Below, one piece after another: positions 34,601-46,500 of a DNA stretch of 64,000 nucleotides. The first letter of the stretch is position 1. Each line of letters starts with the position of its first letter. A model generated the notes under the pieces. The model searched no databases and had not been told where the DNA came from. It saw only the letters and a program-made list of their open reading frames with translations. Source of the DNA: Alitta virens (lineage: Eukaryota; Annelida; Polychaeta; Phyllodocida; Nereididae); NCBI GenBank assembly GCA_932294295.1, contig OW028576.1:28155227-28219226 (forward strand). The letters run 5' to 3'. The translations under genes and the position numbers were made by a program.

Positions 34601-37347
34601 AGCAAGTTTTGTATCAGGCAGAACCAGCTTCTCAGCAGGTACCTATTTTGAGACATTTATTTGGCAATTTGCCAAAGATTGCATATCAAATATATATACT
34701 CTGATCTTCAATAGCATGCCTAAGCATAATAGAGAAAAAATCTACACACATAGTGTCAATAGATACAAATCCTATATCAAAGTGATGACAGTACAGACCT
34801 ACATAGATTAATGAAATTTGCCAAATTGCTACTCACTCATTTTCATGGTATCACATCTACAAGTTTCAAAAGTATGCTGACTTTTTGCATATTTATCCTC
34901 TTTTATTTGGCGTTTTATTTGCGTAATTACCGTCATCCATACAGTGACATAAATGATGCCTTTGGGATGAGTTATTTATATAAAACAATAAACAATATGA
35001 TAAAAAAGTCAAAAGAAATAACTAAATGCATATAAAATTGTTCTGAATTTTGAAAAGAATACTTTTACTGGCACACAAATGAATGTATTTGATATTTCAC
35101 ACATAGGTAGTGTCAGTATTTATGTATCATTTATTTGGTTATGAATCAACAGTCTTTAATTGCAGGTCTAAATTTCTGATGGCGCTAATTGCACGCTCCC
35201 ATTCTATATCAAAGTCTGAATTCAGCATCGATTGGACTGAGGAATTCGTCAAAATATTAGAAGATCTGCTGGAAAATGGAGCAGATCCCACCTGGATAGC
35301 AGATGACTGGATGACAATGGAAAGATGCACTCGATATACTGCACAATACAAATTCTTCTGGGTTACAACCAGAACCCTTCTGTTTAAAAGTTATATTGAT
35401 AAGGCAATGAAACGAATTTTGCCATTATTCCTACCTGAGAAAAATGTAAACTATGACACTTTACGAGGTACTTCATTACACGCCCTCATGGAACTTGACT
35501 GGAAGTGGTTAAATGAACACCTTGAGGAACAAGACATTCCTCGTTTTTTTCGGCAATACAAAGAAGTGATCCGTGAAGTTGTGACAAAAGAACCTGCAAT
35601 CACCAACATAAAAGACTGGTGTGGCAGAACTCCTTTGCAAGTGTTTCTGGAGGATATGAATTTACAAGAAGGCATGCTAGTCCATGTCATTGAAATTGTG
35701 TCACTTTTGATGTCTGAAACCAACTTGAGTACACAGGACAACAATGGTCGAACCGTCCTGCATCATCTGGTCAGGGCATTCCCTATATTTCACAAAACGG
35801 TCCCAAAACAGGAAGAAGAAAGGTTTCAGGAGCTTTTAGGGATGCTTATAAGTCACTCCAACTCAGAAGCTGGTGTTAAGGATAAAGAAGGAAGCACTGC
35901 TTTGCATATCCTTGCTGCAAAATATGAAAACATTCCAGCTCATTGTCAAGTGCTGTACCACACAGTGCTTAATGTCTTAGCAGTTTCTGGAAATCCTGAC
36001 ATTCAAGATTTGAAAGGTAGAACCGTTCTTCATATACTTGTTGACAAGTTTCCTTTGGGTATTTCAAGGGAAAATATACAGCCATTTGTTAGCCTGTTGA
36101 GGGGGCGAAATTCTCCCTGCGACATCCAGGATGACCAAGGTCACACTCCTCTGCACATAATCACAGAAAATTATGTCCAAGACCTTCTTGCGCATTGCAA
36201 AGCTGTTTTTAAAGAACTTCTCAACATCCATAAAACTGATCTCAACATCAATGTCAAAGACAAACAAGGGCATACAATACTGCATACATTTGCAAGAAAA
36301 ATTTACTTTCATCCTCAAATAGGTGATGAAATGTTAACAAGCCTCCCTCTTTGCACAACATCGCAAAATGTAAACACACAAGATAAAGAATTACTCACCC
36401 CATACACCTGGATCCTCAAAGGAAAAGAAAATAGTACAAGTTTCCAAAAAATGTTCTCTGCAATTCAGGAAACTTTTGTGAAAAATGGAGCCGATGCAGA
36501 ACTTGCAAAAAAAGGCTTTTGTGTTATTAGGTAAGTACACATTTTAATATGAAAAGTAGAAGGTAACATTATATCATGACGGCAGATACAAATCAGTTTA
36601 CAATTTTGTATTAATCATCATCAGGTGTTAATTTCCTTTTATGCTATTGTTATATTGCTATCTCAAAATCATATTGTTGTAAAATCTATATTTTACAAGA
36701 CTTAGTATTAAATACGAATATGATTATTTATGCATGCAAGAAACAATATAATGAGCAGTCATATACAGTGGATACAATTTATATTAGTAGAAAAGACTTA
36801 AAACACTGTGCATAATCCCATACTAAATATTGATGCAGTAGAGAGGGGTGACCTAATAAATAATGAATATACCTGAGACTATATATATATATCATGATAG
36901 CACATACCTGTAGCTCATTGTATATGTAACTGACACATGGCGAACCATCAAACTCTTTAAGCCAAGGAAATCGACAATTGGTATGGTTGACCACTTTAAA
37001 TCTAAACAGTTGTATTTTGGAACCATATCTCATTTTACATCCTGTATTCTGATTGCAACTTCTTTTTTATCTGCTTATGTGTTAATACATGCCTTGTTCT
37101 CAGTGTCTATGCTGAGGCAAGTTAAAGATCCCACCCATGGGGTAAATGTGTAGCATGCGTAGACTCCTCTCTCTCTCACCTCATCAATCAACCCTTGATA
37201 GTGGCAATAAATTGCCTTAGAGGGTTGCACTTCCCATATCTATCTATCTATCTATCTACATGTGGTACTATATTTTTCTTCAGTGGCTGTAGCGACCCAA
37301 ACGGAAATGTGAAGACAAACTTAAAGACTACCCTCATTCAGAAATGA
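28683..37347 (+). CDS. Ig-domain / transmembrane / ankyrin-repeat receptor
   Basis: Exons: 28683-28725 (signal peptide), 29993-30304 (V-type Ig; C40, W52, DGGKYTC), 30590-30796 plus 31147-31258 (Ig 2), 31665-31787 plus 31873-32004 (Ig 3), 32122-32169, 32272-32355 (membrane span YVIAIISSFGVVASMCIIGL), 32470-32510 (RRGRRK stop-transfer), 32773-32823, 33074-33108, 33483-33675 or its copy 33742-33934 (helical), 34108-34233, 34428-34462, 35166-36530 (large exon with about six ankyrin repeats, GxTxLHxL), 37284-37347. Phases agree throughout except one extra base in exon 3. Corrected length is about 989 aa. A surface receptor whose tail is an ankyrin scaffold; ligand and partners unknown. The first exon is inferred from leader and phase only. 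I know no named family with this order. Confidence 0.75.
29145..29811. mobile_element. Harbinger-related MITE with long perfect TIR
   Basis: Left end AGGGGGTTTCACACATAGCC and its continuation are mirrored exactly at the right end for about 45 bp. It shares CACATAGCCGG with the 5.4-kb Harbinger TIR. The flanks are TGA and TTA, a decayed 3-bp TWA duplication. GC-rich, no real ORF. It lies in intron 1 of the Ig-ankyrin gene. Confidence 0.8.
29538..29592. repeat. (CTACACGGAT)n minisatellite inside the MITE
   Basis: Five near-perfect units of TCTACACGGA, with CAGAT variants at both ends. Confidence 0.85.
30385..30470 (-). repeat. tRNA-like SINE fragment
   Basis: The minus strand contains TTTGATTCCTGCTC, a decayed B-box region similar to the SINE at 47,355-47,530 (GGTTCAATTCCTGCTC). 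It lies in intron 2 of the Ig-ankyrin gene. Confidence 0.4.
33418..33935 (+). repeat. Tandem duplication of a coding exon, 259-bp unit
   Basis: Units 33,418-33,676 and 33,677-33,935 are nearly identical, including the intron piece before the exon. Differences I saw are C/G upstream of the acceptor and AAC/AAT (silent). Each holds a 193-nt exon that enters in phase 2 and leaves in phase 0, so both cannot be joined in frame: joining them gives a TAA within ten codons. Confidence 0.9.
37080..37256 (+). mobile_element. SINE family 1, 5'-truncated, with ATCT tail
   Basis: Plus-strand body copy ending in (TATC)n at 37,238-37,256. It ends 27 bp before the last coding exon (37,284) of the Ig-ankyrin gene, so SINE sequence forms the region just upstream of that acceptor. 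Confidence 0.7.
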
Positions 37348-38180
37348 GAAAGCGCCACAATCAGTGAAGTCACCTCAAAAGGCCAAACTACAATTACAGA
37401 TTGAGAAATTAAATGCAACTGACAAAAACAAAGGATTTAGACTGAAGTCAGTGCTGGTTCAAAAACGTACATTATGTATTTTTTGGAGTTTGCAGTGTTA
37501 TATATATGGTAATGTATGGTAAGGACAATCATTTAATTGGGCACCTACTGAACATTTGTATAAATTGTAACCCTGTTATTGTAAAAACTTTGTTGAGTTT
37601 TCATTTCCATAGGTATACATTTTGCGTAGATTATAAAATTAGCTGAACTATGCATTACGATCACAGCACTTTTGTCTTTAAAATCAGGTTTTAATGTATG
37701 AAAGATAATTAGCAATCCATAACACTTGTAAACAATAATTTAACCTGTTTTGTTTTTCTTTTACGAGATTTAATCCTGGTAGATAATAATATACTCTGAC
37801 TAATACATTGAACATACCTTTTGAAAGTATATTGTTTCTTTTTACTGAATTTTTTCGTGCAAATATCTTCTTTTTTCATAATTGAAAATGTCACATAAAA
37901 ATAATGTCATTACTCCAGGCAAGAAATTGATCTGATTTCTTTATATATTGTACATTATTCATAAATTATTTTATATAAATTCAAAGGGCCTCAACAGTTT
38001 GGCTGATTGAGCTTTTTCAAATATATTCTATAAATAAATAATTAAATGATCAAGAACAGAATTACATACAGCGAAAGAATAACCAATCGTGCTCAAACCA
38101 ATGTCAGAAAGCTTGCTGGCAAGGGCCCTAAACCAATGCGAATATGAGAATAGAAAGTGGACAGTGTCAAAATGGCCAGT

Positions 38181-38320
38181 CTCAGTGCAGCTTTAATGGA
38201 GCACAGGTATGGTGTCTCAGTGCAGCTTTAATGGAGCACAGGTATGGTGTCTCAGTGCAGCTTTAATGGAGCACAGGTATGGTGTCTCAGTGCAGCTTTA
38301 ATGGAGCACAGGTATGGTGT
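38181..38320. repeat. 35-bp tandem repeat, four units
   Basis: Four near-perfect units beginning CTCAGTGCAGCTTTAATGGA start at 38,181, 38,216, 38,251 and 38,286. No function seen. Confidence 0.9.
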
Positions 38321-39560
38321 CTCAGTGATGCCAATGTGAGAACATTTCATACCACTTTCAACAGATGCATAAGGAGAGTTACGGGTCTGTCTTATGCAAC
38401 TCACACATGATACCTCCCGGTGTAATAATGATAATCTAACTCCGAAGAAAGCATTTTAAGCAGATTTCTGAAACTCCATCATCCAATGCTGAAAAGTGAT
38501 AATGAACATGTAAGTGTCATGGCCAAAAGAAGATATTGTGCTCAGTCTGTTATAGGCAGCAATTTAAAGTGCTGTCTAGAGAGGACAACTCCTTAATTGA
38601 CAGTTTGGCCAAATATAAGCAGTGTCAAACACATTTAGTCATCAGGGTCTGGCCACAGTACAAGCTGTGGAAGACAGAATGGCAGGGCACATACCAGATG
38701 TTCTCACTGCTGATGAGAAAAGACTCCTTTTGCTTGGACTGTGTGAACAGTAATTTGTTCGACTGAAGGATTATGATTTATTTTTTCTACCATGTTTTGT
38801 TCTTGTTGTTAAATTACGATACTATTAATATAATATATAGTATGTAAATTGATTTCACTTATATACCATGTATACAAATTCAAGTTTATAGTTTACAAAG
38901 TTCTGTCAGGGGCAACAACTTGCATCAGAGTGTTGATGTTATTACTGTTACTAGTAAGATTTGAAATGGACCACATGCTTTGCAATAATATCTTTTCATA
39001 TGAAGTTTTTAAAAATATGCAACACAGTAATTTCCTGTTTGCTATAGAAATATGTATATTTCAATCAGAATTTCTATCGTGTCTCTTGATATTACATGCA
39101 TTTTGTCAATTTAATTGGTATCACTTGTCATTAAATTTAAAATGTAAGATGTTGTTGTTTTTTATGTTGTCATTTCAATACATCATAAACATGAAGCTGT
39201 TATGCAATACGACAGTAAAAAATAGTACTAATAATCAATCAATCCACCATGCTTCCCTCCAGTTAGCACCAGGTGGCATGTTAGTATCAAGAGCGCCACC
39301 TAAAGTAGATGCCCATACATAAACAATAATTGCAAAATAAAAGTGATGATTAACTCATCACTTCTATGGTGCGTGGGTGACAAGCTTTACGTCCTGTATT
39401 TCTGCACCTGGTTGCAACTTCTATGGTAACAAGCTAGAAAAATACATATATTTAGATCACTTTTACACACTTCAATGAACAATTTAAGCAATTACCAGCA
39501 CTGCAGAATGCATTAATTACAGTTCATGTGTGATTTATGAATGCAATGACTTCAATTAAT
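38321..39560. other. No supported gene
   Basis: Two open frames (38,536-38,766 and 38,849-39,322) lack recognisable domains and paired splice sites. The stretch 39,345-39,430 resembles, in inverted orientation, the tail of the SINE at 47,355-47,530 (CTGTATTTCTGCAC). Confidence 0.35.
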
Positions 39561-39869
39561 AATTATATATATATATATTATATATATATATATATCATTT
39601 TGTATGAATTTACAGTAAGACTCAAGACTTAATTTTCTTTCTGTTAGTGAATATGTCACTTTCACGAGTTTCAATGAGATCCATGTGAGCTCCTTTCTCC
39701 TCATTGTCATCTAATCAAGCAATAATTATATGATGTAATGATAGTAATGATGATGTATGATATGAAGGGATGCAGCCGACCATACATGATTGCACAAGAT
39801 ATCAGGGTGTTTTAATCAAAGGTAAGAGCTAATGACATGACTATGTCTTTAGATCTACAGGTGCTCAGA

Positions 39870-39924
39870 ATGACACATCTCTTATTGCTATGTCTACTTT
39901 TTGCCCGTCATTTACTCTGCACAG
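39870..39924 (+). CDS. Orphan signal-peptide exon
   Basis: ATG opens a hydrophobic leader (MTHLLLLCLLFARHLLCT) that ends in a strong donor (ACAG|GTAGGT) in phase 1, exactly the phase of the first exons of both channel genes. No second exon is visible before 43.5 kb. It may be an alternative first exon of the channel gene, joining at 44,318, or the remnant of a lost gene. Confidence 0.4.
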
Positions 39925-41539
39925 GTAGGTTTGTTCATAAACATTTTCAATAATATCTATCTGAATTTGAAATAATTACATTTTTTCTAACTTAGGACAT
40001 TGACCAACACATCCCAACTTCATAAATTTTCATTGACATAATATTATAGGTCTTTTGTGGCCTCAAAATGTCGATAAAATTCATTCACTCATAAAATCTA
40101 CAGGTCATAGAGAAATACCACTTAAGTCACAGAACAATGATGACGTTGTATTTAGGATTTGTTAATATTATGCCATTCAGGCAAGTTCCATCTGAAAAAT
40201 GAAGGATTTTTGTCAGCTTTTGTGTCCTTTGTTAATTTGCTCATTGATCTCCTGAATTCCAGAAGTTCTAACATAAAATGTACGAAGGATAACGAAAATC
40301 TGTAAGTTATTGGAGGAAGATAATGATCTGATGTGTTATATAATGATGATTGATACACACTAAAATCATTAGAAAAAACATTATATCACGTACGGGTAAT
40401 TGAATTGCTTCTGAAGTATTAGGGGACCAATGAACATTGACACCATCACACATTGATTGTTGCCTATTTTGGCAAATTTAAAAAAAAATCATGACAATGC
40501 TTTTTTCAATGATTCACACCCACACCACATCCGAAAATGTGCTGTTGATATCATTTTATTACAGTTACCATCGATATATTTGCACGGAAGTGAAAATGAT
40601 TACCAGCTTGTGTCCAAACTTAGCTAAATTGTTACAAACTTAACAAAAAAATGACCGAACTGAGATATTGAGGTTTGGGAAATTGGGGTGAATGCAAAAT
40701 GTGCTGTTGAGTTGAATACAGTTTTAACTCAGTCATATCTGCACCTGAGTGATTTACACTAACATAGTTCCGGACCCATTCAATCTGTCTGCACAAATGT
40801 TGCTATTGGGTTAATGGTATCTCCATTAATTTATATTACAAATCAATTGTAGTATGGGTACTATATATATCTTTATTGTGATGTGGCTCATAGTACAGTG
40901 TTCTGCTGTGCTTGTATAAGGTACCATTAAGTGCTATAGACATGCAAGCTTTGTTGCTGTTACCCAGTGTATTGTTATGTTTGGATGAATGACAGTGTGC
41001 AGGTTTATTTGTTGTAAGCATTCATCCATGCAAGATGGTGATTACCCATACATTCCATATACCTGCAATTAAAATAATGGTTGAGTCAAATGATTGTAAA
41101 CATGTACAGCAAATGACCTTGATTTGCTAGTCATTATTATGAGTCTTTTTTTTCAAATAGCCTTACATTTTACTTTTTGTACTTTTTACGTACGACATAA
41201 ATATTTATTTATATATTAAGATGGTAAAAAGAAAAGTATCGAGTCAATATAAAAATATTATAAGTAAACCACACAAGTCCTTGATCTGTTTTGACAAATT
41301 AGACAAGGTGGGTGAATAGCACCCTCTGAGTCTGATGTGTCAAAACAAATCTGGGACGAATGTGGTCGGCTTGATCAAATCTGCATCTTATAAAGCACAT
41401 ATTTTGCCTATTTTTAAAGAATTAAACATTTTGACTACCGTTATAAAATATATGAACATTGCATGAGCATATTTATGTTTAAATTTTCCAAAGATATGAT
41501 CCCAAGTATTTTTAATTTAATGTTTTTTTGGTAATACTT

Positions 41540-41700
41540 TGTCACACTACTCCAGGCAAGCTAATCTATTTAAAGGAACCAAATTGTAGAACTACTTTGT
41601 GTCAGAAAACTATTAAATATAAAGGTGTAAAAATATGGAATGACATTGTTTGTAATGGTTAAAGCAATGGAACATAAATAAATAAATCAAACGACCTTGA
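41540..41700 (+). mobile_element. Non-LTR retrotransposon C-terminal scrap
   Basis: The frame reads LCHTTPGKLIYLKEP...RTTLCQKTIKYKGVKIWNDI, the typical end of a CR1/jockey-like ORF2 (KGVKIWN). Only this tail is present. Confidence 0.6.
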
Positions 41701-41969
41701 CTTCTGTGTACTGGTTAATCTGACCTTCATATCCTACAGTTGGGCCCAAAACTTTACAAACTCTTAAAAAAGATGATATAATATAATTGTGAATGACTAT
41801 AAGTAAGGATTTGAATATTTTGTTTTAGCTGTATGTTAACTTTTGGGCCCACACTGCATCACAAATAATTAGTAAAACTGAATGTCTCAACTATATAAAT
41901 GGCAAATGGGCAAATGGTTCATATAAAATCACATTAACATGATCATTTTGGCTTTTGATATCAACAATA

Positions 41970-42885
41970 CAGGGTGCGGCATAAAAACTTGCACCAGCAG
42001 CTACTGCTTCCTCTTTTGTTATTGCCTCAACTGACAGTGATCGAATGCAGTGCAATCATACACACAAAAGCACTAATAGTCCTAAAGTATCTTTATAACT
42101 ATATTTTCTTGTTTCCTTCAAGAATTATAGATAGTATGGATCTAAATATAGCACATGCACGTTTATCACACCTTCGGGTGATTTTCACCTCGGCTTTTGC
42201 AATACAAGCATTAGACTATGTCACTGATCATACAGATGTGTTACAGACACCTTTCTTGACCTTTGCCGCCAAAAATAGGGCAAGTAGATTCATTTTTGAT
42301 AAGAAGGTAGAGCATTAACACCTTTGAGGCGGAAAGTGCCATTTTGGATTTTGGTCAATTTTCTGTCTTTTCTGTTTAATTAACTGGCCGATCCTTCTGT
42401 AAATAATGTGATTATTTCCAGATTAGTTGTAGATTCAAAACGTACCTCTGGAATGGCATTATATTTCTCTATTTTAATTTCATAACCTTGCTGAATCAAA
42501 ACTGGAACCAACCTTCTTATCATCTAACACCATAATATATTTGCACATATAAAAAACATTGAAGGAGGATTCTGTGCAAATATTATATTTTCTTTGGCTT
42601 CAGAGGTGTAGTAACTAGGAAATCTCTAGAGACACCATGCAAGCAGACAGAAATTTGACTCATGTGATGTGTGTCACTCAGAACAAGCCCTGCAGCATGA
42701 ACCCTCTCAATAATTCAGATACTGATATTGTCTGACATTATAAGATCAAAAATATCACAATAACCAATTGCTTACATCCCTGACTAAATGTGGCAAAACT
42801 TTAAAAAGACTTCATAAGCATTAGAGTAACCTAGAGCTATCCCGAAAGAGGAGTTTCCTAGTGTAAGTTTTTAGGCCGCACCCTG
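41970..42885. mobile_element. TIR element with TA target site
   Basis: Left CAGGGTGCGGCATAAAAACT and right end AGTTTTTAGGCCGCACCCTG are inverted copies over about 25 bp, with TA on both sides. This is the pattern of Tc1/mariner-type elements. No transposase is readable, so it is non-autonomous. Confidence 0.75.
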
Positions 42886-42904
42886 TAGGTACAAGTAATA
42901 TTAA

Positions 42905-43070
42905 AACTGGAGCTTGAAGTTCACACCATGTCACACATTCACCCATGGGTAGGGACTTTTACTTGCCTGAGCACATACACTGATCATGAGGATGAGGTTC
43001 AAATGTAACATCTCATGCGTTTGACATCCAGCTGGGATGTAGCTGATGAACAGCCCCTGAAGCATTTAGC
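42905..43070 (-). repeat. SINE family 1 body copy
   Basis: ACCCATGGGTAGGGACTTTT, ACTTGCCTGAGCACA and CATCCAGCTGGGATGTAGCT match the family body. It abuts the TA element. Confidence 0.6.
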
Positions 43071-43574
43071 AGAAAACTTTATTTTAGTCCGATTTTAATC
43101 TACTAGAGATTTTGCATGAACTGTTCAACTTTTGCAGTTACTTATTTCGGAAATGTTAACTAATATTTCATTAAAACATGTTTGAAACAAGCTACTGCAC
43201 TTGTAGTGTTTAAATTATATTGTATAAATTTGAAATTAAATCAACAAACTGTTTTCATTCTTCTCGCCCTCAAATATTATTGCTTTTTTCCAGTAATTTT
43301 TGAAAGCTTTTTGAAGATCGGGTTTTAAGGTGAGTTTGCCTACTTCTTTTACTTTGCCAGTTTTCCGCTGAAATGTCATGTCTCTGAGATCGATGACAAT
43401 GAAACTCATTGCATGGTAAATAATGCGAGACAGTACACTGCGTGCTTGTCGCATGCTGCATTATTGATGACAGGCTATGCGAACTCCGGCATCATGTGTG
43501 AAGCTAATGGCATCACTATCACCTGGGATTTACCACATTTAACAACTACAATGATGACAGCGATAAATAATTGG

Positions 43575-46500
43575 ATGCACATTTGGATATTTTTGATATT
43601 TGCGATACAGACGTCAGAATGTGGTAAATTATTTAGTCACATTTATTGCAACAATAATTTCATTAGGAATAAATTTTGGAATTAATTTTGAAAAATCACT
43701 AAATAGTACATTGTATCAACATGTTAACTGAGATTGTTTGGTTAAACCAACCCAAGATATTTCAGTTGACCTGATCATAGGAATGGTGAATGAATGGTTA
43801 ATTCAGCCAAATATTGTTGATCAATGTCAAACAAAAACTTGTTTGGGTCATCAATGAAAACAAACAACACAAATAAATATAGAATTCCCAAGTAAATACC
43901 AAATTTGTAATGGGATTGCGGAATATATTTCATCACTCATATGTTATAAAATATCACGGTGCTATTTTGTATTCCATGGAATTCACTACAGCAATATATT
44001 TGATGCTTCAGAACATTTCACAGTGATTACCTATTTGGTATTCCATGGCATACAATATAATATACTTTTAATGCTCCCGAATAGTGATTTGCCAATTTGT
44101 ACTTCATAGAATACAATATTATTATTTTTCGATGCTTTAGGATTTCTCATAGTATGGCAACACCGTATAACGATATTTTTTATGCATCAGAATTTCACAG
44201 CGATTAGTTATGGTTTACTCCATTGAACATAATACGCAAATTCCTGTTTTACTCCATAGCATACAAAATATGAATTATTGGTTGACCAAAATGTATTATA
44301 GAATTTTTTTGTTTTAGATTCAGATATTCACGATCCACAAATCAGGCTCATGAAGGATTTAATGAAGGATTATGACCCTTTTGTTCTCCCGGTCAAAAAT
44401 CCACATGACAAGGTCACTCTCAGGGTGGATGTAAATCCTATTCTAGTTGATGACCTGGTAAGATTGTTTTAAATTATAATAAAAAATGTTAATATTATAA
44501 TAAAACTTAATAACGGTGTGGTTCAGAGACCAGAACTTCATGAGTGATGAGTTTGGGCGGGTAAAACATCTGAGAGGCTAGCATAGCCTTATGTGACTAT
44601 ATCAGATTCTGTTTAGTAGAAGACAAAAACAGTCTACTTTACATGACATTAAGTTGTCCAGCCAAATATCTAGGGGGATCAGCAAAATTTGAAAAACTAA
44701 ATTTCAGTTCTTCAATAAATTCTCCCAAACAGATATTTGGTTTAATCAACCTTGCAACGTTACTGAATGTACCGCAGAAAACTATCAGGCTCACAATATA
44801 ACTGTGACAAATCATATATGCTTTGTCACAAGAGAAAATATAACTAGCAGACCAATCAATAAGTCACTCAAGATTTCCTGAAGTGTTTACATATCTCAGC
44901 CTTGACAACAAAGAATACCTCCCCCAGACAGCATTCCAGTCGCATCGATATCGGGCTCAAAATCAAGAATCATTTCACCAATTAAAGTATTGTGGTCGAT
45001 AATTCTACATATTAGTATAATTATTTTATACTGGAGTATCTTTCGTTTCTGCTTTTTTTTTGAGGGGGGGGGGGATTTTGGCCATAATTAATGAAATTTC
45101 CACAGTGCTGCAAATCAATAACTCAACTACCTTATAATTACAGTTAAATAGTGACTCAAATTGAATGCCCCTTTGTTGCACTAGTGGTTTCTTGTGGTGA
45201 AAGCAGTGATCTTGAGATTATATCAATTAAAATTCTTGCCCATAACCATATTGCTGTGGTTCTTGCTGTTGTTTAATTCACATATTTATTATATTTAACC
45301 AACACAGAACGAAAAGAGACAACTGTTGCAGATGTTTTCGTGGTTGACAAGGGTAAGTTAAACCATTATCAAATATGATATATATTGCTTTCACATTGCT
45401 TTCATATTACTTTCATATTGCTTTCAAATGGCTTTCATATTGTATCGTATTGTATTTTATTGTAACTGTATTGTAACTGTATTGTATTGTATTGTATTGT
45501 ATTGTAACTTTATTGTAACTGTATTGTATTGTATTTATTGTATTCTGGTAAGATGGTTTTAGATTATAATAAAAAATCATAAGTTTGAAGCCAACACCAA
45601 ACAATGTTACACATTTACCCCATGAGTAGGGTATTTTACTGTCTTCAGCTAATACAACGAGTTAAAGGCTTCCCTAATTTTAAAATGGCCAATGTGACTG
45701 ACATTGTATGCAAACCCAGCATATTCCACGCACGTGATAGACCTGAGTTATTTGCTTGATTACAGTGTTTTCATGAGCATAAATATGTGCTTTGAATGTA
45801 TGAATTTGTATGTGTGGGTTTTTATTGTACCTTGAATCTCTTCTCAAAGAATTTCATTTTGTTCAAAATTACATTAAACATTATCTTATACAATATGACA
45901 TTTTTTTAATGCTTCACAGACATGGGTTGATGAAAGATTAACTTGGAATGAATCCGATTATGGCGGAATAAAATTCATATTTCCTCATCAAAGTAAAATA
46001 TGGACTCCTGACATGGCGGTAGAAAACAGGTATGATTAATTTATCAATTTATTTGTTGAAATTCTCAGCATTAAAGCAGTCTGCATGGTCTGGCCTCTTT
46101 AAAAACTGCTTTAAGGAATACGAATATCATACTGATTTGAATTTCCACAACATGCTCTAAATCCAGTCCTTGGTTGTTTTGCAATCAGGGGGTACTAAAA
46201 ATGTGTACACTTATCTATTTGCTGTACACAATGTTTAAAAGAAACATATGTCTATTTAAATAAAAACAAATGAAGAAAGAAAAAAAAAAGGGAATGCTAT
46301 GAATCTATCCAATCAGACATAATCAACAACTCAATCAAACCATCAAATAATTTAAATATTTTCACATGAACCATCAAGAGACATGCATGCCTACCTCGAC
46401 ATGTTGTTCTCAAATAAATCATGTACTATTACATACATTTCATATTTATTGATCGTCTAATATTACATAAATTCAACAAAAGTTTATTTTATAGAATAAG

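Noticed and set aside
38160..38330. CRISPR-like array
   Set aside because: The 35-bp units are contiguous with no spacers, in animal DNA: a minisatellite.
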